This document shows positions 8,445-16,876 of a stretch of 64,000 nucleotides of DNA, piece after piece. The translations under genes and the position numbers were made by a program. The notes under the pieces were generated by a model that worked only from the letters and a program-made list of their open reading frames with translations, made no database searches and was not told the origin of the DNA. The number at the start of each line of letters is the position of its first letter. Position 1 is the first letter of the stretch. The stretch comes from Novosphingobium sp. RL4. GTDB taxonomy: Bacteria; Pseudomonadota; Alphaproteobacteria; Sphingomonadales; Sphingomonadaceae. The stretch covers positions 310,001-374,000 of the forward strand of contig NZ_CP141945.1 of assembly GCF_035658495.1 (NCBI RefSeq), read 5' to 3'.

Positions 8445-9429
8445 CCTTCCGGTGGCCGAGGTTTCGCACTCGGTCCTCCATCCCGAGTTCATCGCCGCCG
8501 AAGTGGCGCGCCGCTATCCCGTCAAGGGCGAGCTGACTTGTTTCCTGCTCTACCGGGGCATGAACGATGTCTATCTCGTGCAGGACGAGGAAGCGAAATA
8601 CGCCCTGCGCGTCTGGCGCAAGACCTACCGCGACGTTGACGACGTGGCCTACGAACTCGATTTCCTCGACTATCTGCGCGAACAGGGCTTCCCCGCCTCG
8701 GTCGGCGTGCCGCAGCATGACGGCAAGCTCTACTTCAAGGTGCTCTCCCCCGAGGGCGAACGCGCCATCGCGCTTTACGACTGGGCGCCGGGCGTGAAGT
8801 TCGGAGACCGCCTGTCCGAGGAAACCGCCTTCCGCATCGGCGCCGCCATGGCCCGGATGCACCTGCTCGGCAATGCCTGGGCGGGCGCCGACCACCGGTT
8901 CTCGACCGAGACGGCCAAGGACTACAACATCTGCATGCCGGCGCTGATCGACTTCGTCTACGACCGGCCGGACGACTTGCGCGACTATCCGGTGATCGCC
9001 GCCAACCTCGACAAGCGGCTCGACGAACTGGCCGCCTCGGGCAAAGTGCCGCTGGGCGTGTGCCACCGCGATTTCCACCCCAGCAACGTCCACGTCGCCG
9101 AAGACGGCGGCATCACCCTGCTGGACTTCGACGCCGCGGGCGAGGACTTCCTCATGCAGGACGTGCAGAACTTCGTCTGGGGCAACCTGTTCTACGGCTT
9201 CGACCCGAAGATCGGCGAGGCTTTCGAGGACGGCTACCAGTCGGTTCGGCCCTTCACCCGGGAAGAGACCGAGAATACCGAGCTGTTCCTGATGGCCAAG
9301 GCCCTGCGCCTGATCGCAGGCATGGCCCATAGCTCGACGGCGGTAGGGCGCGGCACCCTGCGCTTCCGCAATCTCGACTGGCTGGGGGACTATGTGAAGA
9401 CCCGCGCCCGCGCCTGCGGCCTGCTCTGA
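8413..9429 (+). CDS. APH-family phosphotransferase
   Basis: 338 residues from the ATG at 8413, which lies inside the end of the upstream hydrolase-fold gene (32-base overlap); a TTG at 8392 is less likely. It has the aminoglycoside phosphotransferase/choline kinase fold: the catalytic loop HRDFHPSN (H218, D220) and the metal-binding LLDFD (D238 region), with an N-terminal nucleotide-binding lobe (YRGMNDVYLV and YALRVWRK). Such kinases phosphorylate hydroxyl groups of small molecules such as homoserine, choline or sugars with ATP. In an operon with transporters and hydrolases it may activate or trap the imported compound. An antibiotic-resistance role is possible but nothing here supports it. 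Confidence 0.82.
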   Translation: MNCVTSLTASDLPVAEVSHSVLHPEFIAAEVARRYPVKGELTCFLLYRGMNDVYLVQDEEAKYALRVWRKTYRDVDDVAYELDFLDYLREQGFPASVGVPQHDGKLYFKVLSPEGERAIALYDWAPGVKFGDRLSEETAFRIGAAMARMHLLGNAWAGADHRFSTETAKDYNICMPALIDFVYDRPDDLRDYPVIAANLDKRLDELAASGKVPLGVCHRDFHPSNVHVAEDGGITLLDFDAAGEDFLMQDVQNFVWGNLFYGFDPKIGEAFEDGYQSVRPFTREETENTELFLMAKALRLIAGMAHSSTAVGRGTLRFRNLDWLGDYVKTRARACGLL

Positions 9430-9431
9430 CC

Positions 9432-10847
9432 ATGAACGGCCCGATCGCGCTCGACAGGGCGGAGGCTGCGGCGATGCCATCGTCCGGCTCCCGCCCGGTG
9501 GCGGAAGGCTCGTGGCCGGGCGGAAAATCCGCCTGGGTCATGGTTTTCATGCTGTTCCTGGCAGGGGTGCTCTCGGTCATCGACCGGGCGGCGCTCAACA
9601 TCCTGGTCGATCCGGTGCGTGCCGATATCGGCATCGGGGACGAGCAGATCGGGCTGTTGCAGGGCCTCGCCTTCGGGCTGTTCTATGCCTTCATGGGCCT
9701 GCCGATGGGTCTGCTGGCCGATCGCATCTCCCGCCGCAACCTGATTGTCGCGGGGATCGCGCTGTGGAGCGTGGCGACGATCGGCAGCGGGCTGGCCCAG
9801 ACGTTCGGCTCGCTGTTCACCGCCCGCCTGCTGGTGGGTCTGGGAGAAGCGGCGCTGGGGCCGGCCGCGATCTCGCTGATCGCCGACCTTTTCTCACCGG
9901 CGCAGCGCGGACGGCCGATCTCGTTCTACATGATGGGACAGGGACTTGCCAACGGCGTGGCCATCTCGCTTACCGGCCTCTTGGTGACGGCGGCGGGCGC
10001 GGGCGCTTTCCTCGGCCTGCCGCTGATCGGCCACCTCGTGCCCTGGCGGATCGTCTTCGTGGTGTTCGGCGCCGGCGGGCTGCTGGTGGCGCTGGCCCTG
10101 CTTGCCTTCACGCGCGAGCCCGTCCGACAAGTGCAGGCCGCCGCCGGAGCCGTGCCGCGCCTGCCCGGCGCAGCGGAAGCCGCCTATTTCTGGCGCAATC
10201 GCCGCGTGCTCCTGCCGCTCTATTTCGGTTTCGCGACCTGCTTCACGGTCGCCTACGGCGGTTCCGCCTGGGCGCCGACGATGCTGCTGCGCGGCTACGG
10301 CGCCGATGCCGCGTTCCTCGGCAAGTGGCTGGGGCCGCTCTCGATCCTGTTCTCCGCCATCGGCCCGCTGATCGGCGGAACGATGCTGGACCGCTCGATG
10401 CGCTCGGGCCGGACGATGGCGCGCTTCGCGATCCTCGCGGTCGCACCGCTTTTTGCGTTGCCTTCGGTGCTCGCCGTTCTGGCTGGGGAACTTCACCTGG
10501 CGACAGTGCTGGTGGCCTCTTCGAACGCCGTGTTCTCGGTGATCGGCACGGTCATGTTCGCCACTTTGCAGTCCCTCGTCCCGCCCCGAATGCGCGGCTG
10601 CGCGATTTCGCTCACGCTCGTGCTCAACACCATCATCGGCGCCAGCCTCGGCCCGCTGATGGTCGCCAGCGTGACCGAGCGCGTGCTGCACGACCCGGCG
10701 CAAGTGGGCTGGTCGATTGCCGTGGTCTGCACGCCGTTCCTGTTGCTGGGCGCCGCGCTCTATGCCGGAGCCGGGCGCGCGATGCGCCGCGCCGCCGCGC
10801 GCGGCGACAGCGAATGCGCGCAGCTTCTTTCAAGCGGCGCCAACTGA
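9432..10847 (+). CDS. MFS transporter (MFS_1, Spinster-like)
   Basis: 471 residues with about twelve transmembrane segments after a roughly 35-residue cytoplasmic N-terminus. The loop between helices 2 and 3 has the MFS motif A form GLLADRISRRN. The RAALNILVDPVRADIGIGDEQIGLLQG stretch, helix 1 into helix 2, is typical of the Spinster-like/organic-anion MFS proteins common in sphingomonad catabolic clusters. It starts two bases after the kinase stop. It could import a second substrate form or export an intermediate. It differs from the GPH symporter in the same operon. Confidence 0.87.
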   Translation: MNGPIALDRAEAAAMPSSGSRPVAEGSWPGGKSAWVMVFMLFLAGVLSVIDRAALNILVDPVRADIGIGDEQIGLLQGLAFGLFYAFMGLPMGLLADRISRRNLIVAGIALWSVATIGSGLAQTFGSLFTARLLVGLGEAALGPAAISLIADLFSPAQRGRPISFYMMGQGLANGVAISLTGLLVTAAGAGAFLGLPLIGHLVPWRIVFVVFGAGGLLVALALLAFTREPVRQVQAAAGAVPRLPGAAEAAYFWRNRRVLLPLYFGFATCFTVAYGGSAWAPTMLLRGYGADAAFLGKWLGPLSILFSAIGPLIGGTMLDRSMRSGRTMARFAILAVAPLFALPSVLAVLAGELHLATVLVASSNAVFSVIGTVMFATLQSLVPPRMRGCAISLTLVLNTIIGASLGPLMVASVTERVLHDPAQVGWSIAVVCTPFLLLGAALYAGAGRAMRRAAARGDSECAQLLSSGAN

Positions 10848-10861
10848 TCGAGACACACAAT

Positions 10862-10889
10862 CCATGGCCGGGCGCAATCGCCCGGCCAT
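10862..10889. terminator. perfect 12-bp hairpin between operon genes
   Basis: CATGGCCGGGCG pairs with CGCCCGGCCATG across a four-base loop. No T-run follows, so it is either an intrinsic stop of low efficiency or an RNA processing/stability element that adjusts expression of the hydrolase genes downstream. Confidence 0.55.
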
Positions 10890-10915
10890 GACAGCCTACC
10901 CAGGGGGAAACAGCG

Positions 10916-11896
10916 ATGACGGTCGGTCGAATTCTTAAGGCGGCGGGGGGCGCGGTCCTTGCCGTTGTCGTCCTGCTGGCGCTCGTGCTGCTGACGATGC
11001 GGCTGGGCTGGTGGAACCCGTCCTATGAAAGCGTAAAGGCGGCGCAGGCCACCGCGCCCTCGACGTTCGAACGCATCGGCACCGCCAATCTCCACATCCG
11101 CGACGAAGGTCCGCGCGATGGCCCGGTCGTGGTGATGCTCCACAGCTCGATGACGAACCTGCGCGAATGGGACGGCTGGACCGACGCGCTCAAGGACAAG
11201 TACCGGGTGATCCGGTTCGACTGGCCGCCCTACGGCCTCTCGACGGACAGCGCCCCCTCCACCGGGATGCCCGGCGTGGTGGCGCTGCTGGAAAAGCTGA
11301 TGGAGAAGAAGGGCGTCACGCGCTTCGCCCTTGTCGGCACGTCCAGCGGAGCCACCGTCTCGACGCTCTACGCTGCGAAGTATCCGCAGAAGGTCACGGC
11401 GCTGGCGCTCTCGGCCCTGCCGCTGAAAGCGCCGCCGCCCAGCGATTTCAGCCGCCTGATGTGGGCGATGGTCTGGACCCACGAAACGCTGGTGCCCAAT
11501 TACTACCCGCGCTTCTACTATCGCCGCGCGCTTTCCGAACTCTACGGCAAGCCCGAACGCCTCACGGACGCGACGGTGGACTGGTACTACCAGACCAACA
11601 CCCTGCCCGGCGGCTTCGCCCGCGTGAAGGACTACTACGAGACAAACAAGAAGGCGGTCTGGGCCAAGGGCGCGGGCGACGACGCCGCGCGGGTCAAGGC
11701 GCCAATCCTGCTGCAATGGGGTGATGCCGATCCGGTGCTGCCGAAGTACCTCGCCGCCGATGCGGTGAAGGAGTTCTCGGGCACGAAAGTGGACGTGATC
11801 CACTATCCCGATCTCGGCCATTACCCGATGCTCGAACTGCCCGGGGAAACCGCAAGGGACCTGCGCGCCTGGCTCGACCGGACGGTGACGAAGTGA
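10916..11896 (+). CDS. membrane-anchored alpha/beta-hydrolase
   Basis: 326 residues. A hydrophobic helix (about 11-30) near the N-terminus anchors the protein, probably with the catalytic domain in the periplasm. The triad is complete: S143 in GTSSG, D270 or D272 in WGDADP, and H302 in LGHYPM. It is clearly paralogous to the product at 785-1780 (LHIRDEGP, LREWDGW, YRVIRFDWPPYG), although that gene lies in the divergent operon. The ribosome-binding site is GGGGGAAACAGCG before the ATG. The next gene starts with a GTGA overlap. It is an esterase- or lactonase-like enzyme of unknown substrate. Confidence 0.87.
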   Translation: MTVGRILKAAGGAVLAVVVLLALVLLTMRLGWWNPSYESVKAAQATAPSTFERIGTANLHIRDEGPRDGPVVVMLHSSMTNLREWDGWTDALKDKYRVIRFDWPPYGLSTDSAPSTGMPGVVALLEKLMEKKGVTRFALVGTSSGATVSTLYAAKYPQKVTALALSALPLKAPPPSDFSRLMWAMVWTHETLVPNYYPRFYYRRALSELYGKPERLTDATVDWYYQTNTLPGGFARVKDYYETNKKAVWAKGAGDDAARVKAPILLQWGDADPVLPKYLAADAVKEFSGTKVDVIHYPDLGHYPMLELPGETARDLRAWLDRTVTK

Positions 11897-12294
11897 GCGT
11901 GCCAGATCGAACCGGGCCCGATCTGGCCGGCACATGGGCCCTCCACGGCGCCACGCTCGGCCCCGATGGCGATACGCTTTACGAATGGGACGGCAGGATG
12001 ACGCTCGTTCCCGGCGGAGATGCCTTCTCCGTCGCCATCGAGACCACCGGCTTCAAGACCTCCCGCTCGGTGAGCTTCGCCGAGAAGCTCACGCCCCTGC
12101 CCTCGGGCGAGTGGCACCTGCGCTATGGCTACGAGGCTGACCCCGAGCATTTCGCCACCGAAAGCCATACCTTCTTCGGCCTTTCACAGCTCACCTTCGC
12201 GCCGGACCTTGCAAGCGCGCGGGGCACTTCTTGCAACTACAACGGCCGATACGTCGTCATGGAACTGCAGGCCACGCGGGAGGAACGGACATGA
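11893..12294 (+). CDS. small protein of unknown function
   Basis: 133 residues, starting with GTG in a GTGA overlap with the preceding hydrolase and ending in an ATGA overlap with the next. This tight packing between two paralogous hydrolases supports it as a real gene. I do not recognise a family. It has no signal peptide or membrane helix. The sequence is strand-rich and Gly/Thr-rich (LAGTWALHG near the start, YEWDGRMTL, then ESHTFFGLSQLTF), which suggests a small beta-barrel such as a lipocalin-like or polyketide-cyclase-free ligand-binding fold. That structural guess is weak. Its position suggests that it binds or modifies the same substrate as the hydrolases. Confidence 0.7.
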   Translation: MSVPDRTGPDLAGTWALHGATLGPDGDTLYEWDGRMTLVPGGDAFSVAIETTGFKTSRSVSFAEKLTPLPSGEWHLRYGYEADPEHFATESHTFFGLSQLTFAPDLASARGTSCNYNGRYVVMELQATREERT

Positions 12295-13250
12295 GGCCGA
12301 TCCGGCTTGCGCGTATCTGCGGGCTCTCGCTGGCCGCCCTGGCGCTGTCTCCCGCCGCCGCGCAGACCGAGCCGGCCCCGCTCGGCGATGCCGCCCTGCG
12401 CAGCCGCTATGCGCTGCCCGGCTCGCAATTCGCCGAGATCGACGGGGAAAGCGTCCATTACGTCGTGGAGGGCAAGGGCCCGGCGATCCTGCTGGTCCAC
12501 GGCTCCTACGCCAGCCTGCGCCAGTGGGACGATTGGGCCGCCAGGCTCTCGCGCCATTACCGGGTGATCCGCTACGACCAGTCTCCCGCCGGACTCTCGG
12601 GGCCCAGCCCTGCCGGAGACTATACCATCGAGCACCGCATCCGCGTGATCGACGGATTGATGGACCAGCTGAAGGCAGACCGCTTCGTCATGGTCGCGAC
12701 ATCCAGCGGCGGGCTGCCCGCCGCCGCCTACGCTGCCGCCCGGCCAAAGCGGGTGCGGGCGCTGGTGCTGAACAACATCGCGGCGGGGCCGGTGAAGTTC
12801 GACCTCGACGGCCTGCCCCCCGCGCTCAAGGCCGCGCTGGCCGAGGACCGGACCCACCCCGGCTGGCACGCGCCGGAATACTGGCGGCAGATCCTGCTCG
12901 CCAATGTCGTCGATCCCGCGCGCATCACTCCCGCGCTGGTGGCCCAGTGGACCGACCTCAACAGCCGCCCCTTGCGCGATCCCGCCATCGGCAAGGCGGT
13001 GGCGGCGTCCACGTCCTTCGCGCGAACGCCGGACGACTTGCGCCGGATCACCGCACCCACGCTGCTGCTCTGGTCCGCCGACGACCACGAAACCACGCTG
13101 GAGCGGGACGGAAAACAGGCGCTCGCGCTGCTCGGCAGCACCGACAAATCGCTCGAAGTCATCGACCGCTGCGGCCACATGATGCCGTTCGACTGCCCGG
13201 ATCGGGCTCTCGAACGCATGATGCCCTTCCTCCGCCGCACTGCCAGGTGA
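12291..13250 (+). CDS. exported alpha/beta-hydrolase
   Basis: 319 residues from the ATG at 12291, preceded by GGGAGGAACGG and overlapping the upstream stop by four bases; the frame is open back to 12231 but that part is not needed. A signal peptide (positive residues, then LSLAALALSPAAAQ) predicts a periplasmic enzyme. The triad is S138 in A-T-S-S-G, D264/D265 in WSADDH and H296 in CGHMMPF. It is the third paralogue of the hydrolases at 785 and 10916; this one has a cleavable signal where the others have an anchor. It is the last gene of the plus operon and is followed by a terminator. Confidence 0.86.
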   Translation: MRPIRLARICGLSLAALALSPAAAQTEPAPLGDAALRSRYALPGSQFAEIDGESVHYVVEGKGPAILLVHGSYASLRQWDDWAARLSRHYRVIRYDQSPAGLSGPSPAGDYTIEHRIRVIDGLMDQLKADRFVMVATSSGGLPAAAYAAARPKRVRALVLNNIAAGPVKFDLDGLPPALKAALAEDRTHPGWHAPEYWRQILLANVVDPARITPALVAQWTDLNSRPLRDPAIGKAVAASTSFARTPDDLRRITAPTLLLWSADDHETTLERDGKQALALLGSTDKSLEVIDRCGHMMPFDCPDRALERMMPFLRRTAR

Positions 13251-13256
13251 CAGGAA

Positions 13257-13288
13257 AAGGCCGCGCCCCCGTGAAAGGGCGCGGCCTT
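13257..13288. terminator. bidirectional intrinsic terminator
   Basis: A perfect 12-bp stem (AAGGCCGCGCCC / GGGCGCGGCCTT) lies between the convergent hydrolase and LLM genes. Read on the minus strand it is followed by TTTTCC, so it mainly serves the gene at 13315. Confidence 0.8.
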
Positions 13289-13314
13289 CGATCCCTGGGG
13301 CAAACGGCGCCCGG

Positions 13315-14409
13315 TCAGGCCGGCATGGGTTCCGCCTCCGCCAGTTCGGCATCGCGCTCGGCCACTTTCGCGCGCAGCAGCGGAATAAGGTCGCGTCCGA
13401 TGGCGATCACGTCTTCCACCGGATCGAAACCGCGCAGGATGAACGCCGAAACCCCGGCATCGTAATAGTCCATCAGCGCGTCGGCGAGCTGGGCCGGGGT
13501 ACCGACAAGGGTGCCCGAATTGCTCTGCCCGCCGCGAAGCTGGTTGATGCCGTTCCAGAAGCACTTCTCCAGCCTGTCGCCGCGGGCGGCGAGTTCGGCG
13601 GTGCGCTTGAACCCGTCGGCCTTCACGGCGGCGGTGTTCGGCGCCAGCTTGCCCATGTTGGCGGCCACCGCCTCGCGGATCTCGTCGGCGCGGGCCCATG
13701 CCGCTTCCTCGCTATCGGCGATGACGATGCGGATCGACATCAGGAAGCGCGGGGAGCGACCATGCGGCGCGGCGGCCTCGCGCACCTTGGCGACCACTTC
13801 GGTCATCCCTGCCACCGTATCGGAGAGGGTGGCGAAAGTATCGCAATACTCGCCCGCCACTTCGAGCGCTGCCGGGCTCATCCCGCCGAAATAGACCGGA
13901 ACCGTGCCCTGCGTGGGCTTGATCGCGGCAAAACCGCCGTTGAAACGGAACCACTTGTCCTCATGATCGACGGGCTTTTGGCTGGTCCATATCCGGCGCA
14001 GCACCGAGATATATTCCTTTGCGCGGTCGTAGCGCTCCACCTTGGTCCGGTAATCGCCGTCGGCCTGCGTTTCCTCGTCGCTGGCGGCGGTGATGATGTG
14101 GACGCCGACGCGGCCCGGCATCAACCGGTCAAGCGTGGCCAGCATCCGCGCGGCCATGGTCGGCGGGATGAAGCCCGGCCGGTGCGCCAGCATGACGCCG
14201 AGCCGCGTCGTGTTCGCGGCGACATATCCGGCGATGGTGAAGTTGTCCGGCATGATCGCGGCATTGGCGACCAGCACCTTGTCATAGCCCCATGCGTCAT
14301 GGAGGCGCGCCATCCGCGCGATGCCTTCGGGATCGAACGTCTCGAAGGGAACGGGATGCGTTTCGCTCGAAATGTTGTGGTTGAGCAGACCGTTTATCTC
14401 GACCGGCAT
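13315..14409 (-). CDS. LLM-class flavin monooxygenase, SsuD-like
   Basis: 364 residues of the alkanesulfonate-monooxygenase branch of the luciferase-like family, with the typical opening (NGLLNHN) and ARLHDAWGYDKVL. Next come RPGFIPPTMAARMLATLDRL, GRVGVHIITAASD and the DGDYRTKVERYDRAKEYISVLRRIW block. These are followed by the C-terminal GTPAQLADALMDYYDAGV. Such enzymes use FMNH2 and O2 to cleave C-S or related bonds in the cytoplasm. The product at 26964 is a close relative. No flavin reductase or sulfonate ABC transporter is adjacent, so desulfonation is only one possibility. It lies after the methyltransferase gene on the same strand, with about 125 bases between. Confidence 0.88.
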   Translation of the reverse strand: MPVEINGLLNHNISSETHPVPFETFDPEGIARMARLHDAWGYDKVLVANAAIMPDNFTIAGYVAANTTRLGVMLAHRPGFIPPTMAARMLATLDRLMPGRVGVHIITAASDEETQADGDYRTKVERYDRAKEYISVLRRIWTSQKPVDHEDKWFRFNGGFAAIKPTQGTVPVYFGGMSPAALEVAGEYCDTFATLSDTVAGMTEVVAKVREAAAPHGRSPRFLMSIRIVIADSEEAAWARADEIREAVAANMGKLAPNTAAVKADGFKRTAELAARGDRLEKCFWNGINQLRGGQSNSGTLVGTPAQLADALMDYYDAGVSAFILRGFDPVEDVIAIGRDLIPLLRAKVAERDAELAEAEPMPA

Positions 14410-14535
14410 GAGGCTCGAAGCCCTCCTCGATAGTGCTGAAGGCCGAAGTCTATGCCCGGCTGTATCGGCGCAAAGCCGTCGCTCTTCGGTATCCGACAGG
14501 TGGAACGGGGGTGCCGTCCCACCTGCCCGGAAAGG

Positions 14536-15720
14536 TCACTTGGTAGCCGAGCAGGCGTACCAGCTGCCGATCATCGCCCGCCCCTCGGGGTGGCCTTCGG
14601 TGAAGAAGTCCGCCCGGTCGGGCTTGAGGAAGAACGTGCCCTTGCGGTAGCCGACCATGACTTCTTCAGGGTCGAAACCGGCATCCACCGCGACCTTCAT
14701 CCAGTCGGTACGCGCCAGCGAGGTCATGAACGGTTCGTTATTGTAGTGGCTTTCGAAATCGCAGCGCATCTGGTCCCAGAGCGAGAGATGCTCATGGCGC
14801 GGCGGCACATCCACGTGGCACATGATCCCGCCTTTGCGCAGCAGGCGGTGGCTCTCCTTGAAGATGCCGCGCATGCCCTTGGCCGAAGTCTCGTGGAGCA
14901 CGGCGGAAGAGCAGACCAGATCGAAGCTCTCGTCCTCGAAGTCGGTATGCTCGGCGTCCTGCTGGCTGAAGTGGATCGCCGCGCCCATCGCCTCGGCGCG
15001 GGCATGGCCGTAGCGCAGCATCGGCGCGCCCACGTCGAGCGCGAAGACTTCCGCATCGGGGAAAGCCTGCGCGATCGCCACGGTCGAATGGCCGACCGAG
15101 CAGCCGAGATCGAGGATCCGCCGGGGCTTGAAGTCCGGGTAGAAGTCCTGGACATGGCTGGCGAGCGTGTGCCCGCGTCCGTCGTTCTTCCAGCCGCCGT
15201 TGAGATTGCGTAGGTACGTGGAAGCGAAACGGTCGTAGAGCGCGCCGGCGCGGAAATCGCCCGCGGCGGTGTCGACCGTGTAGCTGCCCGGCATGCGGTG
15301 ATGATCGAAGGACGAGATGTAGCGCGGAATGGCAAGGTCCGGATTCAGGCGGAGGCTGCCCTTGGGCTCCGCCACTTGCGCCTCGACCTTGGCCGAAAGC
15401 TCGTCAAACTGGCGGTCGATCGCACCGTCGAGCGAAAGCCAGATGCGGTCCTGGTAGAACAGCGAGAGCGTCAGCCAGTACTGGTGCAGCGGATGGGCTT
15501 CCAGCGCCCCGCGAACCTGGGTGCTGGAGGTCGGCTTGCTGCCGGTCTTCTTCTCGATCTCCGGGACGATAACCTCGTCCAGCAGGCGACGGTCGAGCGG
15601 GTCCATGTTCTGGCTGGTCCAGGCGCGCATGGCGAGGAAGTGGTCCTCCATCGCCTGCTCGTCATGGTTGGACTGCGGCATCACCGCATGACCGAAATGT
15701 TCCTGGCGGTACTGTTCCAT
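14536..15720 (-). CDS. class I SAM-dependent methyltransferase with a long N-terminal extension
   Basis: 394 residues. The Rossmann methyltransferase domain starts near residue 200: motif I is LDLGCSVG (203-210), then an acidic residue at the end of strand 2 (VFALDVG), a QQDAEH motif and FDLVCSSAVLHE. The first 200 residues are helical and have no family I recognise; they may cap the active site or recognise the substrate. The SSAVLHE motif fits small-molecule O-, N- or C-methyltransferases rather than RNA or protein enzymes. It is encoded upstream of the SsuD-like LLM gene and downstream of a small unknown gene. Confidence 0.82.
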   Translation of the reverse strand: MEQYRQEHFGHAVMPQSNHDEQAMEDHFLAMRAWTSQNMDPLDRRLLDEVIVPEIEKKTGSKPTSSTQVRGALEAHPLHQYWLTLSLFYQDRIWLSLDGAIDRQFDELSAKVEAQVAEPKGSLRLNPDLAIPRYISSFDHHRMPGSYTVDTAAGDFRAGALYDRFASTYLRNLNGGWKNDGRGHTLASHVQDFYPDFKPRRILDLGCSVGHSTVAIAQAFPDAEVFALDVGAPMLRYGHARAEAMGAAIHFSQQDAEHTDFEDESFDLVCSSAVLHETSAKGMRGIFKESHRLLRKGGIMCHVDVPPRHEHLSLWDQMRCDFESHYNNEPFMTSLARTDWMKVAVDAGFDPEEVMVGYRKGTFFLKPDRADFFTEGHPEGRAMIGSWYACSATK

Positions 15721-15742
15721 GTATTGGGGCTCCCGTTCCGGA

Positions 15743-16099
15743 TTAATCGCGGGTCACGGCGTCAAGGACGCCTTCATAATCGTGCTGGTCGGCCAGTGCC
15801 TCGGGCATCAGCTTGTCGCGGGCGGTGCCCAGCACGCGCTCGTAAATCCCTTGCCGGTAGGCGCCGCGATAGGCGCGCGCCTCGGCGTCCGGGGCGAATG
15901 TGTCGATATCAGCGGGGCCGTGCAAGCCCGCGGCCTTGAGCAGGCGCTCGTTCGCGTCGAGCCGGTCCTTCAGCACGACGACCTCGCCCATCAGCGCCAG
16001 CACGAGCCCCGCGAGGGCGTCCACCGTCCCACTTTCGAAAACCACCGGCTGGCTGCCCTTCGACCGCGCCTTGCGGTCAAGGTTCATGCGCTCTGCCAT
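15743..16099 (-). CDS. small hypothetical protein
   Basis: 118 residues from the ATG at 16099, with GGAG eight bases upstream; a GTG one codon earlier is also possible. It lies four bases after the AllA-like gene and 22 bases before the methyltransferase, so all three are probably co-transcribed. I do not recognise a family. It is helical, with a central hydrophobic stretch (VDALAGLVLALMGEVVVLKDRLDANERLL) that looks like an amphipathic or coiled-coil helix, and a C-terminal part rich in Arg and Tyr. It has no signal peptide. It may be a small accessory subunit of one of its neighbours. Confidence 0.65.
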   Translation of the reverse strand: MAERMNLDRKARSKGSQPVVFESGTVDALAGLVLALMGEVVVLKDRLDANERLLKAAGLHGPADIDTFAPDAEARAYRGAYRQGIYERVLGTARDKLMPEALADQHDYEGVLDAVTRD

Positions 16100-16103
16100 C
16101 ACG

Positions 16104-16694
16104 TCACTCCATCAGTTCGAAACGGAACAGGTTGCCGGTGCGGGCAACGATGTCCTTCTTGTCGAGATCGGGGCCGTGCGCCTCTTCGGTCACGGCATCC
16201 TTGGCTTTCAGATCATAGCCGGTCTGGCTGGAGAGGATCACGACGAGGTCGGTCCCGTCCTCCACCGCGAAGGGAAACTCGTGCCATGTGCCAAGGTGCA
16301 TGGCGAAGCCCGCCGTCCCGTCGAAACGGAAGGCGCGGACTTGCGAAAGGTCGGGAAGCTCGCCCTCGCTCGGCGGCGCCATGACCGCCACGAAAGGCTT
16401 GCCGCCAAGCGGCAGGAATGCCTGGGTATGCTGGAAATGGCGCTCCATGTAGCGCACCTCGCCGGGGCGGCGATCCATCTGGGCCAGCGTGACTTCCACC
16501 GGATGTTCGCAGAGGAAGCGGGCGGGGTAGCTCATCTTCACCGCGCCCTTGTAGAAATCGACCGAAACCGGCTTAACCGGCGCATCGCGGCCGATCACCG
16601 CACCGAACGGCGCCAGCGCCTCGGGCGTGGCGGGTTCGACCGCAAGCTCGATCACGGTGCATTCAGGCGTTGAACTGCCGTTTTGCGTGGTCAT
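16104..16694 (-). CDS. ureidoglycolate lyase (AllA) family protein
   Basis: 196 residues of cupin-like fold. The motifs ERHFQHTQAFLPLGGKPF and GTWHEFPF match the AllA family, which in purine catabolism converts ureidoglycolate to glyoxylate and urea. No other allantoin-pathway gene is in the window, and the partners here are a methyltransferase and an LLM enzyme, so this copy may act on a different small ureido or carboxylate compound. It is first in the minus-strand group 13315-16694. The gap of about 180 bases to the divergent flavoprotein gene holds the likely promoters. Confidence 0.78.
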   Translation of the reverse strand: MTTQNGSSTPECTVIELAVEPATPEALAPFGAVIGRDAPVKPVSVDFYKGAVKMSYPARFLCEHPVEVTLAQMDRRPGEVRYMERHFQHTQAFLPLGGKPFVAVMAPPSEGELPDLSQVRAFRFDGTAGFAMHLGTWHEFPFAVEDGTDLVVILSSQTGYDLKAKDAVTEEAHGPDLDKKDIVARTGNLFRFELME

Positions 16695-16876
16695 GGATGC
16701 CCTCTGCCGCCTTTGTCCGCCCGATCATGGGCCCCGGAAAGGGGATTCGAGCAGGGATCGAACTGTTTGATCGCTGGCCGGATAGCCGCAGGGTGGATAG
16801 GCTGGCGCCGGGCGGTCGCGGGGGCTGGCGGGAATGGTCAAGCCTAGCGGCCGATATGGAAAATTCGGGTATTCTG

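Noticed and set aside
8413..9429. Aminoglycoside-resistance gene
   Set aside because: The fold is APH-like but the operon is catabolic and the protein has no signature specific to resistance enzymes.
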